Assembly (NCBI RefSeq): GCF_913774285.1 | Contig: NZ_CAJYHX010000015.1 | Location: 46,046 to 110,045, forward strand | Length of the DNA: 64,000 nucleotides | Reading direction: 5' to 3' | DNA from: an uncultured Sphingomonas sp. | Lineage (GTDB): Bacteria > Pseudomonadota > Alphaproteobacteria > Sphingomonadales > Sphingomonadaceae | In this document: positions 1-7,940 of the stretch, one piece after another | Layout: each line of letters begins with the position of its first letter | Position numbering within the stretch: the first letter of the stretch is position 1 | Notes under the pieces: generated by a model | Databases searched by the model: none | The model's input: only the letters and a program-made list of their open reading frames with translations | What the model was told of the DNA's origin: nothing | Translations under genes and position numbers: made by a program

Positions 1-67
1 CGAGATTGACCAGCAGCACGCCGATACGGGCGGGAGGGATCTTCGGATGGTCGGCGGGCAGGGTCAT
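1..67 (-). CDS. hemH: Ferrochelatase, N-terminal fragment (window edge)
   Basis: Only the first 22 codons are inside the window. The peptide reads through PPARIGVLLVNL, the conserved N-terminal strand of ferrochelatases, where the family shows LLVNLGTP. Ferrochelatase inserts Fe(II) into protoporphyrin IX in the last step of heme synthesis. The ATG overlaps the TGA of the upstream molybdenum hydroxylase gene by four bases (ATGA), so the two are probably co-transcribed and translationally coupled. The call rests on a short stretch and on the start position; the rest of the gene lies outside. Confidence 0.72.
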   Translation of the reverse strand, partial: MTLPADHPKIPPARIGVLLVNL

Positions 68-2307
68 TCGGCGTCCGATAGCAGGGGCAGGCGACGGAAT
101 CGCGTGCCGGTGGCGGTTTGTAACGCGTTAGCGATGGCGGGCGCGGTCGGTGGCACGGCAAGCTCGCTCACCCCGCCGGGGTCCGATCCGCTTGGCAGGA
201 TCTCGACCGTAATGTCAGGCGTGTTGGCCAGCGTCGGCAGGTTCAGGCCGGCGAGGGTCTGCACGTCGGCGATGTTCTCGCTGAACGTGGCCGGCGCGCC
301 CAACGCAGCGGCGAGGCCGAACAACAGCCCGCCTTCGATCTGCTGGCGGACGAGATCGGGGTTCACCACCCGCCCGCAATCGACCGCCGCGACCAGCCGC
401 TCGACGACGATCTCGCGCTGCTGCGTCAGACGCGCCTCGGCCATCACCGCGATGTAGGAGCCGCGAAAGGCATGCGCGGCGATGCCCTGCCCGCTGCCGG
501 GTTCGCCGCCCTGCCAGCCGCCGAGTTGCGCCGCGGTCTGCAGGCAGCGGGCGAGCCGCGGCTGGTTGCCGAGCATCGCCATGCGGAACGACAGCGGATC
601 GCGATTGGCGACATGGGCCAGTTCGTCGACGAAGCTCTCGGCGAAGAAACAGGTGTAGCTGTGTGCGCCCGAGCGCCAATAGCCGGTCGGCACGCCGATC
701 TCGGCGGGGTGATGGTCCACCGCGAGGTTCGGGATGGCATAGGCGGGCGCAGCGCCCTCGACTGCGAAGGGGTCTTCCTTGCCCGGCAGCGCCAGCCCCG
801 CCGCGGCGACGGCATCACCGGGAAGCAGCCGCGCGGCGAGTTCGCGACCGGTCGACGGCGCGGCGATCTTCGCCAGCCAGGCCGAGACGGTGCCGCCCTG
901 CCCCAGCTTGGCGGTGAGCCGCGCCGCGGCGGCGGGGCGGAAGCGGTCGCGCCGCAGATCCTCGTCGCGCGGCCAGGTCAGCTGCACCGGGCGCTGCACC
1001 GACTGCGCAAGCAGCGCCGCCTGCACCGCCGCATCCACCTCCAGCTTTTCCCCGAACGACCCGCCGCCGAGCATGGCATGCAGCGTCACCCGCGCGGGAT
1101 CGATACCCAGCGCCTTGGCCGCCGCCGCCCGCGCGAGCCCCGGTGCCTGGGTCGGCAGCCAGAGCGACAGCCGGCCATGCGCATAGTCGGCGGTGCAGGT
1201 CATCGGCTCGAGCGGAGCGTGGGGGGCAAGCCCGACGCGATAGTCGGCCGTCACCACCCGCGCGCCGCGAAACTCAGTGGCCAGATCGCCCTTCGCCTCG
1301 ATCCGCGCGCCATCGCCTTCGAAAGCGGCGTCAAGCGCCGCGTCGATGCTGTCGTCATTGACCACCGTCGCCGGGTTGCGGAAGCGCGGCCGCAATGCCT
1401 GCAGCGCGCGCTCCGCCGCCCACCAGTTGCTCGCCACCGTCGCAACCCATTGCTTGGTGGTTACGATCGAGAGCATGCCGCGCACGCGGCTCGCCGCCGC
1501 GCGATCGACATGCACCAGTTCGGTCTCGCCCACCGGTCCCTGGCGGATCGCGGCAAAGACCATGTTGGGCAGGCGCACATCGGCGGCGAAGTTGGCGCTG
1601 CCGTCGAGCTTGGCCGGTGCATCGAGCCGCGGCAGCGGCTGGCCGAGCAGCCGCCCGGCCTCGCCGCCGCGCAAGGGAAGCTGCGCCGGCGCCTTTTCCT
1701 GCGCCGCCGCCTCGGCGAGCTCGCCGAAGCCCAGCCGCTGGTTGCCGTGGATCACCGTGCTGCCCGCGGTGCCGCAGGCTTGCCAGTCGACACCCCAGCG
1801 CCGCGCCGCCGCCTTGCACAGCAGCACCCGCGCCGCAGCACCCGCCTGGCGCAAATCCTCTTCGAAGGCGCGGACCGAGGTGGAGGCGGCGGTGAGCATC
1901 AGGTCGGCGCGCGCCGCATGGTTGCGCTGCACCTTCTCCGGCAGGCCGCCCAGCGCGGCGGCGAACAGCGTCTGCGCGGCCAGCGGATTGGCGTAGAGCG
2001 GGTTGAGCGGCGCGGGTTCGACGCCGACCAGCTTCCAGTCCGCGCCCAGCTCGTCGGCGAGGATCTGCGGAAGCGCGGTATAGACCCCCTGCCCCATCTC
2101 GGCCTGCGGTACCGCGACGCGCACTTGCCCGTCCTTGCCGATCTTGAGCCAGGCGCCGAACAGGCTCTCGCCCGGGCCCGCGCTGAGGTTCGGCGCGTAG
2201 CTGCGCGGCCACAGCCCCCAGGCGACCACCAGGCCCAGCCCCGCGCCGCCACCGATCAACAGCCTGCGCCGATCGAGCCTGATGCGGGATGGAGGTTTGC
2301 CAGCCAT
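64..2307 (-). CDS. Molybdopterin-binding large subunit, isoquinoline 1-oxidoreductase beta type
   Basis: A 747-residue protein of the xanthine dehydrogenase superfamily large (Mo-binding) subunit, in the IorB/aldehyde oxidase-like branch that hydroxylates N-heterocycles or aldehydes. The N-terminus has a twin-arginine motif (DRRRLLIGG) followed by a hydrophobic stretch, so it is probably exported by Tat or anchored in the inner membrane facing the periplasm. Family blocks include QAEMGQGVYTALPQILADE, GGGSFGEKL and a C-terminal GGVSELAVPP segment holding the expected catalytic glutamate. IorB proteins normally pair with a small [2Fe-2S] subunit (IorA) encoded next door; none lies on either side here, since hemH follows and lgt diverges. 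The partner may be encoded elsewhere. Substrate cannot be told from sequence. Confidence 0.85.
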   Translation of the reverse strand: MAGKPPSRIRLDRRRLLIGGGAGLGLVVAWGLWPRSYAPNLSAGPGESLFGAWLKIGKDGQVRVAVPQAEMGQGVYTALPQILADELGADWKLVGVEPAPLNPLYANPLAAQTLFAAALGGLPEKVQRNHAARADLMLTAASTSVRAFEEDLRQAGAAARVLLCKAAARRWGVDWQACGTAGSTVIHGNQRLGFGELAEAAAQEKAPAQLPLRGGEAGRLLGQPLPRLDAPAKLDGSANFAADVRLPNMVFAAIRQGPVGETELVHVDRAAASRVRGMLSIVTTKQWVATVASNWWAAERALQALRPRFRNPATVVNDDSIDAALDAAFEGDGARIEAKGDLATEFRGARVVTADYRVGLAPHAPLEPMTCTADYAHGRLSLWLPTQAPGLARAAAAKALGIDPARVTLHAMLGGGSFGEKLEVDAAVQAALLAQSVQRPVQLTWPRDEDLRRDRFRPAAAARLTAKLGQGGTVSAWLAKIAAPSTGRELAARLLPGDAVAAAGLALPGKEDPFAVEGAAPAYAIPNLAVDHHPAEIGVPTGYWRSGAHSYTCFFAESFVDELAHVANRDPLSFRMAMLGNQPRLARCLQTAAQLGGWQGGEPGSGQGIAAHAFRGSYIAVMAEARLTQQREIVVERLVAAVDCGRVVNPDLVRQQIEGGLLFGLAAALGAPATFSENIADVQTLAGLNLPTLANTPDITVEILPSGSDPGGVSELAVPPTAPAIANALQTATGTRFRRLPLLSDAE

Positions 2308-2437
2308 GCCCCGGCTCTATCGCGCGCCGCGGCCCCACGCCAGCACGGGCTTTCGATCAGGCTGATCGCTCCCCCTTGGGTTTGCGGCGTTTTGGCTCTA
2401 TCGCGGGGCAAAGTCGCTTCTCACGCCGGGGATTACC

Positions 2438-3316
2438 GTGCTGCCCACCCTGCTTGCCGCTGCCGGCGGACATCTGCATTTCACCGATCTCCACCTCGAT
2501 CCGGTGGCGATCAATCTGGGGTTCTTCCAGATCAAATGGTATTCGCTGGCCTATATTACCGGCATCCTGCTCGGCTGGGTCTATCTGATGAAGCTGCTGG
2601 CCCAGCCCGGCGCGCCGATGGCCAAGCGCCATGCCGACGATCTGGTGTTCTACGCGACGCTCGGCATCATCCTGGGCGGCCGGATCGGCTATGTGCTGTT
2701 CTACGCGCCGGAGATGCTCCAAAACCCGCTGCAGATCCTGATGCTGTGGGAAGGCGGCATGAGCTTCCATGGCGGGGTGATCGGCACCTCGCTGGCGATT
2801 ATCTACCTGTCCTGGCAGAATAAGCTCAACTGGCTGCGCGTGCATGACTATGTGGTGTGCTGCGCGCCCTTCGGCCTGTTCTTCGGCCGCCTCGCCAACT
2901 TCGTGAACGGCGAACTCTGGGGCAAGCCCGGCGACGTGCCCTGGGCGATCGTGTTCCGCGGCACGGTGCCGGCCGGCATCCCCGAGCCGGCGCGCCATCC
3001 CAGCCAGCTCTACGAGGCCGGGCTGGAAGGCCTGCTGCTGTTCGCGGTGCTGTGGTTCTTCTTCTGGCGCACCGATGCGCGCTACCAGCCGGGCAAGCTC
3101 GCCGGCATCTTCCTGCTCGGCTATGGCATGTGCCGCTTCTTCGTCGAGTTCTTCCGCGAGCCCGATCGCCAGCTCGTCTGGCTGGTCGATCTGACCGGGC
3201 TGCACATGGGCCAGTGGCTGTGCCTGCCGATGATCGCGGGCGGCCTGTTCCTGATCGCCACCGCGCCCGGCCGCCGCAAGCGGGTTGAGGCGATCACCGG
3301 GCCGAGCGTCGCCTGA
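2438..3316 (+). CDS. lgt: Prolipoprotein diacylglyceryl transferase
   Basis: A 292-residue polytopic inner-membrane enzyme that transfers diacylglycerol from phosphatidylglycerol to the lipobox cysteine of prolipoproteins, the first step of lipoprotein maturation. The Lgt signature [14 protein letters not shown] is present near residue 150, and [11 protein letters not shown] with FHGGVIG supply other family blocks. Several hydrophobic segments run through the length, as expected. The start is taken as GTG, because the reading continues directly into the conserved N-terminal HFTDLHLDP block and no better ATG is available. It is the first gene of a plus-strand run with the MidA-like methyltransferase, a GNAT and pgeF, and diverges from the molybdenum hydroxylase gene across about 130 bp. 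Confidence 0.95.
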   Translation: MLPTLLAAAGGHLHFTDLHLDPVAINLGFFQIKWYSLAYITGILLGWVYLMKLLAQPGAPMAKRHADDLVFYATLGIILGGRIGYVLFYAPEMLQNPLQILMLWEGGMSFHGGVIGTSLAIIYLSWQNKLNWLRVHDYVVCCAPFGLFFGRLANFVNGELWGKPGDVPWAIVFRGTVPAGIPEPARHPSQLYEAGLEGLLLFAVLWFFFWRTDARYQPGKLAGIFLLGYGMCRFFVEFFREPDRQLVWLVDLTGLHMGQWLCLPMIAGGLFLIATAPGRRKRVEAITGPSVA

Positions 3317-3326
3317 GCCGGCCGCG

Positions 3327-4421
3327 ATGACCAACCCACTCGACGCCCAGCCCGACGAACGCCGCGACAACGCCGCCGAACCCGCCCTGCCCGAGCGGCT
3401 GGCACGGGCGATCACCCTCGCCGGGCCGATCCCGCTCTCGCAGTTCATGGGCGCGGCCAACGCGCATTATTACGCGACCCGCGATCCGCTGGGCGCGCGC
3501 GGCGACTTCACCACCGCGCCCGAAATCAGCCAGATGTTCGGCGAGCTGATCGGGCTCTGGCTGGCGGACCTGTGGGACCGCGCAGGACGACCCGAGGCTG
3601 CGCGCTATGTCGAGTTCGGCCCCGGCCGCGGCACGCTGGCGAGCGATGCGCTGCGGGCGATGGGCAAGGCGGGGTTCGTGCCCCCGGTCGATTTCCTCGA
3701 GACGAGCCCGGTGCTCCGCGCCGCGCAGAAGGAACGCGTGCCGCACGCCGAATGGCATCTCGACCTTATCGGGCTGCCCGAGGACGCGCCGCTGCTCGTC
3801 GTCGCCAACGAATTCTTCGACGCGCTGCCGATCCGCCAGCTGGTGCATACCACGCAGGGCTGGCGCGAGCGGCTGGTCGCCTGCCAGGATACGCTGTTCC
3901 TGCCGGTGACCGGCGATCGCGGCTTCGATCCGGTGATTCCGCCCGCGCTGCGCGATGCCGCGCCCGGCGCCATCCTCGAGACGTCGCCGGCCAGCGTCTC
4001 GCTGCTGCGCGCGCTCGCCCAGCGGCTGCTCGCGCAGGGCGGCGCGGCGCTGATCCTCGACTATGGCTATGAAGGCCCGGCGATCGGCGACACGCTGCAG
4101 GCGGTGCGCGGCCATGCCTTCGCTAATCCGTTCGACGCGCCGGGTGAGGCGGACCTGACCGCGCATGTCGATTTCGGCACGCTCAAGGAAGCCGCCGAGG
4201 CCGAGGGGCTGACCGTCCATGGCCCGGTGACGCAGGGCGATTTCCTCAAGGCGCTGGGCATCGACGAGCGCGCCCGTGCGCTTGCCCGCACGGCACCTGA
4301 GCGCGGCGATTCAATCGCGGCCGATCGCAACCGCCTCGTCGCCGACGACCAGATGGGATCGCTGTTCAAGGTGATCGCACTCACCGCGCCGGGCTGGCCG
4401 GTACCGGCGGGGTTCGCATGA
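3327..4421 (+). CDS. MidA/NDUFAF7-family SAM-dependent methyltransferase
   Basis: A 364-residue class I methyltransferase of the DUF185/MidA family. The mitochondrial member NDUFAF7 symmetrically dimethylates an arginine of a complex I subunit, so a role in respiratory complex I assembly is a reasonable inference here. Visible blocks are GDFTTAPEISQMFGELIG, the SAM-binding YVEFGPGRGTLASD near residue 95, and ANEFFDALPIRQ. The ATG at 3327 gives the usual family N-terminus and clears the lgt stop by 10 bp; an upstream in-frame ATG at 3285 would overlap lgt by 32 bp and is less likely. The stop overlaps the next start (ATGA). Confidence 0.88.
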   Translation: MTNPLDAQPDERRDNAAEPALPERLARAITLAGPIPLSQFMGAANAHYYATRDPLGARGDFTTAPEISQMFGELIGLWLADLWDRAGRPEAARYVEFGPGRGTLASDALRAMGKAGFVPPVDFLETSPVLRAAQKERVPHAEWHLDLIGLPEDAPLLVVANEFFDALPIRQLVHTTQGWRERLVACQDTLFLPVTGDRGFDPVIPPALRDAAPGAILETSPASVSLLRALAQRLLAQGGAALILDYGYEGPAIGDTLQAVRGHAFANPFDAPGEADLTAHVDFGTLKEAAEAEGLTVHGPVTQGDFLKALGIDERARALARTAPERGDSIAADRNRLVADDQMGSLFKVIALTAPGWPVPAGFA

Positions 4422-4921
4422 ACTATCGCGACGCCACCCCCGCCGGGGCCGCCGCGATCGACGCGGTGTTCCGCGAGAGCTTCCAGGCGACCTTCGCGCA
4501 TCTCTATGCGGCGGAGGATCTCGCCAGCTTCCTCGACCAGTTTACGGTCGCGGGCTGGGCCGAGGAATTGGCCGATCCCGCCTTCGCCTTTCAGGTGATC
4601 GAGGATGCGGAGGGCATCGCGGGGTATTGCAAACTCGGGCCGATCAGCCTGCCCGCATCCCCCGAGGGGCCGGCGATCGAACTCCGCCAGCTCTATCTGC
4701 TGGAGCGCGCCAAGGGCAGCGGCGCGGCGCAGGCGCTGATGGACTGGGCGCTCGCCACCGCTCGGGCGCGCGGCGCGGCCGAGCTCTGGCTCTCCGTCTA
4801 TATCGACAACCACCGCGCCAAGCGCTTCTACCAGCGCTACGGCTTCGAGGATCGCGGACCCTATGCCTTCATGGTAGGCAACCATGCCGATGAGGATCGG
4901 CTGATGCGGCTGGCGCTGTGA
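4418..4921 (+). CDS. GNAT-family N-acetyltransferase
   Basis: A 167-residue single-domain GNAT acetyltransferase. The acetyl-CoA-binding motif A region is the LLERAKGSGAAQALMDWALA stretch near residue 90-105, followed by AELWLSVYIDNHRAKRFYQRYGFED, the typical motif B with the FYxxxGF signature. The substrate is unknown; relatives act on small amines, peptides or antibiotics. It starts on the ATGA overlapping the methyltransferase stop, and its own stop overlaps the pgeF start (GTGA), so it is the middle gene of a tightly coupled unit. No signal peptide or membrane segment is seen. Confidence 0.88.
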   Translation: MNYRDATPAGAAAIDAVFRESFQATFAHLYAAEDLASFLDQFTVAGWAEELADPAFAFQVIEDAEGIAGYCKLGPISLPASPEGPAIELRQLYLLERAKGSGAAQALMDWALATARARGAAELWLSVYIDNHRAKRFYQRYGFEDRGPYAFMVGNHADEDRLMRLAL

Positions 4922-5685
4922 GCGACGTCGAGGTCACCCATGCCCGCGCGCTGGACGGCGTGCCGCACGGCTTTCTCGGCCGCGTCGGCGGGGTCTCGAC
5001 GGGCGTGGTCGCGGGGCTCAACGTCGGCACCGGCTCGAACGACGATCCTGCTGCGATAGCCGAGAATCGCTGCCGCGCGGTAAAGGCGGTTCTGCCCGGC
5101 GCGCGGCTGGTCACCGTCTACCAAGTCCATTCGGCCGATGCGGTGACGGTCATCTCCCCGTTCGACGAGGCACTGCGCCCCAAGGCCGATGCGCTGATCA
5201 CCAACCAGCCGGGGCTGCTGCTCGGCATCCTCACCGCCGACTGCGCGCCGGTGCTGTTCGCCGATCGCGAGGCAGGCGTGGTCGCCGCCGCACATGCCGG
5301 CTGGAAAGGCGCGATCGGCGGCGTCACCGACTCGACGATCGCGGCGATGGAAGCGCTGGGCGCCCGCCGCGAGCGCATCGCGGCGGCAGTGGGCCCCTGC
5401 ATCGCCCGCGCCAGCTACGAGGTCGACGCCCGCTTCTTCCAGCGCTTCTGCGAGGAGGACCCGGCCAACGAACGTTTCTTCGCCGATGGCCGGCCCGAGC
5501 ATTTCCAGTTCGACCTGGAAGCCTATGTCGTCCACCGGCTGGCATTGGCGGGCCTGCGGACGATCGAGGCGCTGGGCGTGGACACCTATGCGAACGAGGC
5601 ACGCTTCTTCAGCTTCCGCCGCGCCACGCATCGCGGCGAGCCCGATTACGGACGACAGATCAGCCTGATCGGGCTACCGGGTTAA
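4918..5685 (+). CDS. pgeF: Peptidoglycan editing factor / polyphenol oxidase (YfiH, DUF152)
   Basis: A 255-residue member of the PgeF (YfiH/LACC1) family. In Escherichia coli PgeF removes mis-incorporated L-serine from the muropeptide precursor; relatives also have purine nucleoside and laccase-like activities. The metal site motifs are all visible: QVHSAD, TADCAPVLFAD, AAHAGWKGAIGG and GPCIARASYEV. The GTG start overlaps the TGA of the GNAT gene (GTGA), which fixes the start and suggests coupled translation. It is the last gene of the plus-strand lgt run and is convergent with corC, separated by a palindromic repeat. Confidence 0.92.
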   Translation: MSDVEVTHARALDGVPHGFLGRVGGVSTGVVAGLNVGTGSNDDPAAIAENRCRAVKAVLPGARLVTVYQVHSADAVTVISPFDEALRPKADALITNQPGLLLGILTADCAPVLFADREAGVVAAAHAGWKGAIGGVTDSTIAAMEALGARRERIAAAVGPCIARASYEVDARFFQRFCEEDPANERFFADGRPEHFQFDLEAYVVHRLALAGLRTIEALGVDTYANEARFFSFRRATHRGEPDYGRQISLIGLPG

Positions 5686-5707
5686 GCCACTCGAGTAAGA
5701 GAACGCC

Positions 5708-5801
5708 GTCATCCCGGCAAAAGCGGGGATCCAGTTGCCTCTCGGTCACAGCAGGAGCCGCAGCGTAGGCCTCAATGGATTCCGGCTTTCGCCGGAATGA
5801 C
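5708..5801. repeat. Inverted-repeat intergenic element (GTCATCCCGGC family)
   Basis: Two arms of about 26 bp, GTCATCCCGGC...GGGATCCA at 5708-5733 and TGGATTCCGGC...GGAATGAC at 5776-5801, are inverted copies of each other with a few mismatches. Each arm also contains its own small palindrome (CCGGC/GCGGG or CCGGCTTTCGCCGG). They sit between the convergent stops of pgeF and corC. This arrangement is typical of REP-like dispersed elements in alphaproteobacteria. Folded as RNA it could act as a bidirectional transcription stop. Confidence 0.7.
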
Positions 5802-5816
5802 AATGGGGGGCGATGG

Positions 5817-6728
5817 CTACGCCGCGTCTTCCACCCGCACTTCGGGGGGATGCAGCCGCAGGCGGTTCACCTTGCGCTCGTCGGCGTCGATGACTTCGAG
5901 CTTCCAGCCGCTTTCATGCTCCAGGCACTCGCCGACTTCGGGTACATGCCCCGCCAGCACAAAGGCGAGGCCGCCGATGGTGTCGACATCCTCCTCCACC
6001 TCGCCCAGCCGCGGATCGACCGTCTCGGCGACGTCTTCCAGCTCGGCGCGGGCATCGGCTTCCCAGCCGCCGCCGTCGATCGGCACAATCAGCGCGGCGG
6101 GCGCCTCGTCATGCTCGTCCTCAATCTCGCCGACGATCTCCTCGATCAGATCCTCGATCGTGATCAGCCCCTCGGTGCCCGAATATTCGTCGAGCACGAT
6201 CGCAAGGTGGGTGCGCTTTACCCGCATCTGCGCGAGCAGATCGAGCGCGCCCATCGATTGCGGCACGTAGAGCGGCTGGCGGATCAGCCCGGCGATGCTC
6301 GGCGGATGCGCCTCGCCCTTGGCGAGGATCTCGAACACGTCCTTGATATGGACCATGCCGATGATCGTATCGAGTTCCTCGCGATAGACCGGCAGGCGGC
6401 TATGACCGGCTTCGGCGAAGAGCTGGACGAGATCGGCGAAGCTGGTCTGCTCCTCCACCGCGATGATGTCCGCGCGGGGCACGCCCACATCGCCGGCATC
6501 GCGCTCGCCGAAATGCAGCAGGTTCTTGAGCATCTGGCGCTCGATCGGGGCAAGGTCGCCTGCCGGGGGCGTGCTGCCGTCACTCTCATGCTCGTCGATG
6601 GCTTCCTCGAGCCGTTCGCGCAGCGTCTCTTCCTGTTCCTCGCCGAACAGAAGCGCGCGCAGACTGCGCCAGATGCCCCCATTTTCGTGTCGGTGTTCGG
6701 GCGAGCCGGTACTAGGGCCCTCGTTCAT
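5817..6728 (-). CDS. corC: CorC/HlyC-type CBS-domain protein
   Basis: A 303-residue soluble protein with a tandem CBS pair (roughly residues 70-195; REELDTIIGMVHIKDVFE and VLDEYSGTEGLITIEDLIEEIVGEI) and a C-terminal CorC_HlyC domain (residues about 210-295). It lacks the transmembrane DUF21 module of the longer hemolysin-like family members, which places it with CorC. CorC is linked to Mg2+/Co2+ efflux with CorA. It follows ybeY by 8 bp, in the conserved order phoH-ybeY-corC. In many proteobacteria lnt comes next; here the next gene is convergent pgeF. Confidence 0.88.
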   Translation of the reverse strand: MNEGPSTGSPEHRHENGGIWRSLRALLFGEEQEETLRERLEEAIDEHESDGSTPPAGDLAPIERQMLKNLLHFGERDAGDVGVPRADIIAVEEQTSFADLVQLFAEAGHSRLPVYREELDTIIGMVHIKDVFEILAKGEAHPPSIAGLIRQPLYVPQSMGALDLLAQMRVKRTHLAIVLDEYSGTEGLITIEDLIEEIVGEIEDEHDEAPAALIVPIDGGGWEADARAELEDVAETVDPRLGEVEEDVDTIGGLAFVLAGHVPEVGECLEHESGWKLEVIDADERKVNRLRLHPPEVRVEDAA

Positions 6729-6736
6729 GTTGGTGG

Positions 6737-7246
6737 TCAGTCCTCGCGTACGGGATAGGGATCGTGTAGGTTCAGCGCCACCATGGCCGCCTGTTCCATC
6801 GCCTCCATGGCTTCCGCTTCGCCATCCTCGATATGGTCATAGCCTAGCAGATGCAGCATGCCATGGACAATCAGATGCGTGGCATGGTCTTCCACGGGAA
6901 TGCCGCGCTCTTCCGCTTCCACCGAACAGACGCCGTGCGCAAGCACGATATCGCCCAGCAATACTTCGCCATCATCGCTGTTCTGGGTGACGGCGTCGAG
7001 CAGATCGGGCTGAATCATCGGGAAGGACAGCACGTTGGTCGGCTTGTCCTTGTGCCGATACTGGCGGTTGAGCGTATGGACTTCCTCGTCGCTGGTGAAG
7101 CGCACCGCGACTTCGATCGCGGTCGGCCAGCCCTTCCATTCGGCATAGGGCGTCTGCGCGATCGCCGCCTCGGCTGCGCGCAGGGCAAGCGCTTCCCAAT
7201 CGCCTTCCGGCCAGGGCGCTTCGAGGAGGGCGGCGACGTCGAGCAT
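6737..7246 (-). CDS. ybeY: Endoribonuclease YbeY (16S rRNA maturation)
   Basis: A 169-residue metal-dependent endoribonuclease involved in 16S rRNA 3' end maturation and ribosome quality control. The zinc-binding signature HGMLHLLGYDH is present near residue 125, preceded by the family block RQYRHKDKPTNVLSFP. Length matches the family. The ATG overlaps the stop of the vapC-like gene by one base (TGATG), so the ancestral phoH-ybeY coupling has been replaced by coupling to the toxin gene. corC follows 8 bp downstream. Confidence 0.95.
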   Translation of the reverse strand: MLDVAALLEAPWPEGDWEALALRAAEAAIAQTPYAEWKGWPTAIEVAVRFTSDEEVHTLNRQYRHKDKPTNVLSFPMIQPDLLDAVTQNSDDGEVLLGDIVLAHGVCSVEAEERGIPVEDHATHLIVHGMLHLLGYDHIEDGEAEAMEAMEQAAMVALNLHDPYPVRED

Positions 7247-7641
7247 CAGGCGAGGTCCGTCTTGGAGAAATCGTCGCCCTTGTAGAGCAGACGCGCATCA
7301 TGGGATTTGGCGCAGGCATAGGCGAAGCAGTCGCCCATGTTGAGTCCGGCCGGATGGCGGCCCTTGCCGAATTGCTGATAGGCATCGAGCGCCAGTTCCA
7401 GCTCGCGCGCGCCGATCGGCACCAGCGTCAGCCCGATCTGATCCGCATAGAGCGCGGCTTCGTGGCGTGCGGCGCTGATATCCATTTCGCGCGAACGCGA
7501 GAGTGCGGCGACGGTTTCCCAGGCCGCCATCGCCGACCAGATCGCCGGCGCGCCCTCGACCGCCTCGACCACCAGCCGATCGCGCTCGGGTTCCTCGGCG
7601 ATGATCGCGACCATCGCCGATGCGTCTACGAACAGCGTCAA
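7246..7641 (-). CDS. vapC: VapC-type PIN-domain RNase toxin
   Basis: A 131-residue PIN-domain protein. The acidic metal-binding residues of the family are visible: D in FVDASAMV near the N-terminus, E in SAMAAWETVAAL, D in NMGDCFAYACAK, and D in YKGDDFSKTDL near the C-terminus. VapC toxins are Mg2+-dependent RNases, often specific for tRNA or rRNA, and are inhibited by their cognate VapB. The start is taken as TTG, overlapping the antitoxin stop in a TTGA, because the PIN fold begins right there; the open frame extends further upstream only as an out-of-frame shadow of the antitoxin. The stop overlaps ybeY by one base. Confidence 0.87.
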   Translation of the reverse strand: MTLFVDASAMVAIIAEEPERDRLVVEAVEGAPAIWSAMAAWETVAALSRSREMDISAARHEAALYADQIGLTLVPIGARELELALDAYQQFGKGRHPAGLNMGDCFAYACAKSHDARLLYKGDDFSKTDLA

Positions 7642-7889
7642 ACCTCGCCCCACAACTCGTCGAAGAACGCCTTGTCGGCCGGCAGCCCGGTGGGGGGCGG
7701 CAGGGGATGGGCGCGCCGATGGGCATTGAGCTTGCGGAGCACGTCCTGCGCCCGCCCCTTGGCCTCGATCTCGGCCTTGCGTCGCAACAGGCTGTCGCGC
7801 ACCGCCTCGGTCTTGGTGGTGCCGAGCGCGGCCGCTACCTCGGCGGCAAGCGCCGCAGTGTCCGGGTCCTTGATGTAGAGCGATGCCAC
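7638..7889 (-). CDS. vapB: VapB-type antitoxin (Rv0623-like)
   Basis: An 83-residue antitoxin of the Rv0623/PSK-type transcription factor family. The N-terminal half (ASLYIKDPDTAALAAEVAAA, then LGTTKTEAVRDSLLRR) forms the ribbon-helix-helix DNA-binding part. The C-terminal tail (PADKAFFDELWGEV) is the usual toxin-wrapping segment. The start is GTG with a strong Shine-Dalgarno (GGAGG, 7 bases upstream). Just upstream is a double palindrome at 7905-7935 that should be its autoregulatory operator. The toxin gene follows with a 4-base overlap. Confidence 0.85.
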   Translation of the reverse strand: MASLYIKDPDTAALAAEVAAALGTTKTEAVRDSLLRRKAEIEAKGRAQDVLRKLNAHRRAHPLPPPTGLPADKAFFDELWGEV

Positions 7890-7904
7890 GCCGCGCCTCC
7901 GAAA

Positions 7905-7935
7905 GGGATATCCCGAATGTAGGACGGGATATCCC
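7905..7935 (-). promoter_or_regulatory. Twin GGGATATCCC operator of vapBC
   Basis: Two identical perfect 10-bp palindromes, GGGATATCCC at 7905-7914 and 7926-7935, start 21 bp apart, about two helical turns, so they lie on the same DNA face. The minus-strand segment between them contains TACATT, a plausible -10 box. The pair sits 16 bp upstream of the GTG of vapB, a normal place for a ribbon-helix-helix autorepressor site. Binding by VapB or VapBC is inferred. Confidence 0.72.
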
Positions 7936-7940
7936 AGCCT

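Noticed and set aside
472..2823. A 783-codon plus-strand frame over the molybdenum hydroxylase gene
   Set aside because: Low-complexity Arg/Ala/Gln product without similarity; it also runs into lgt.
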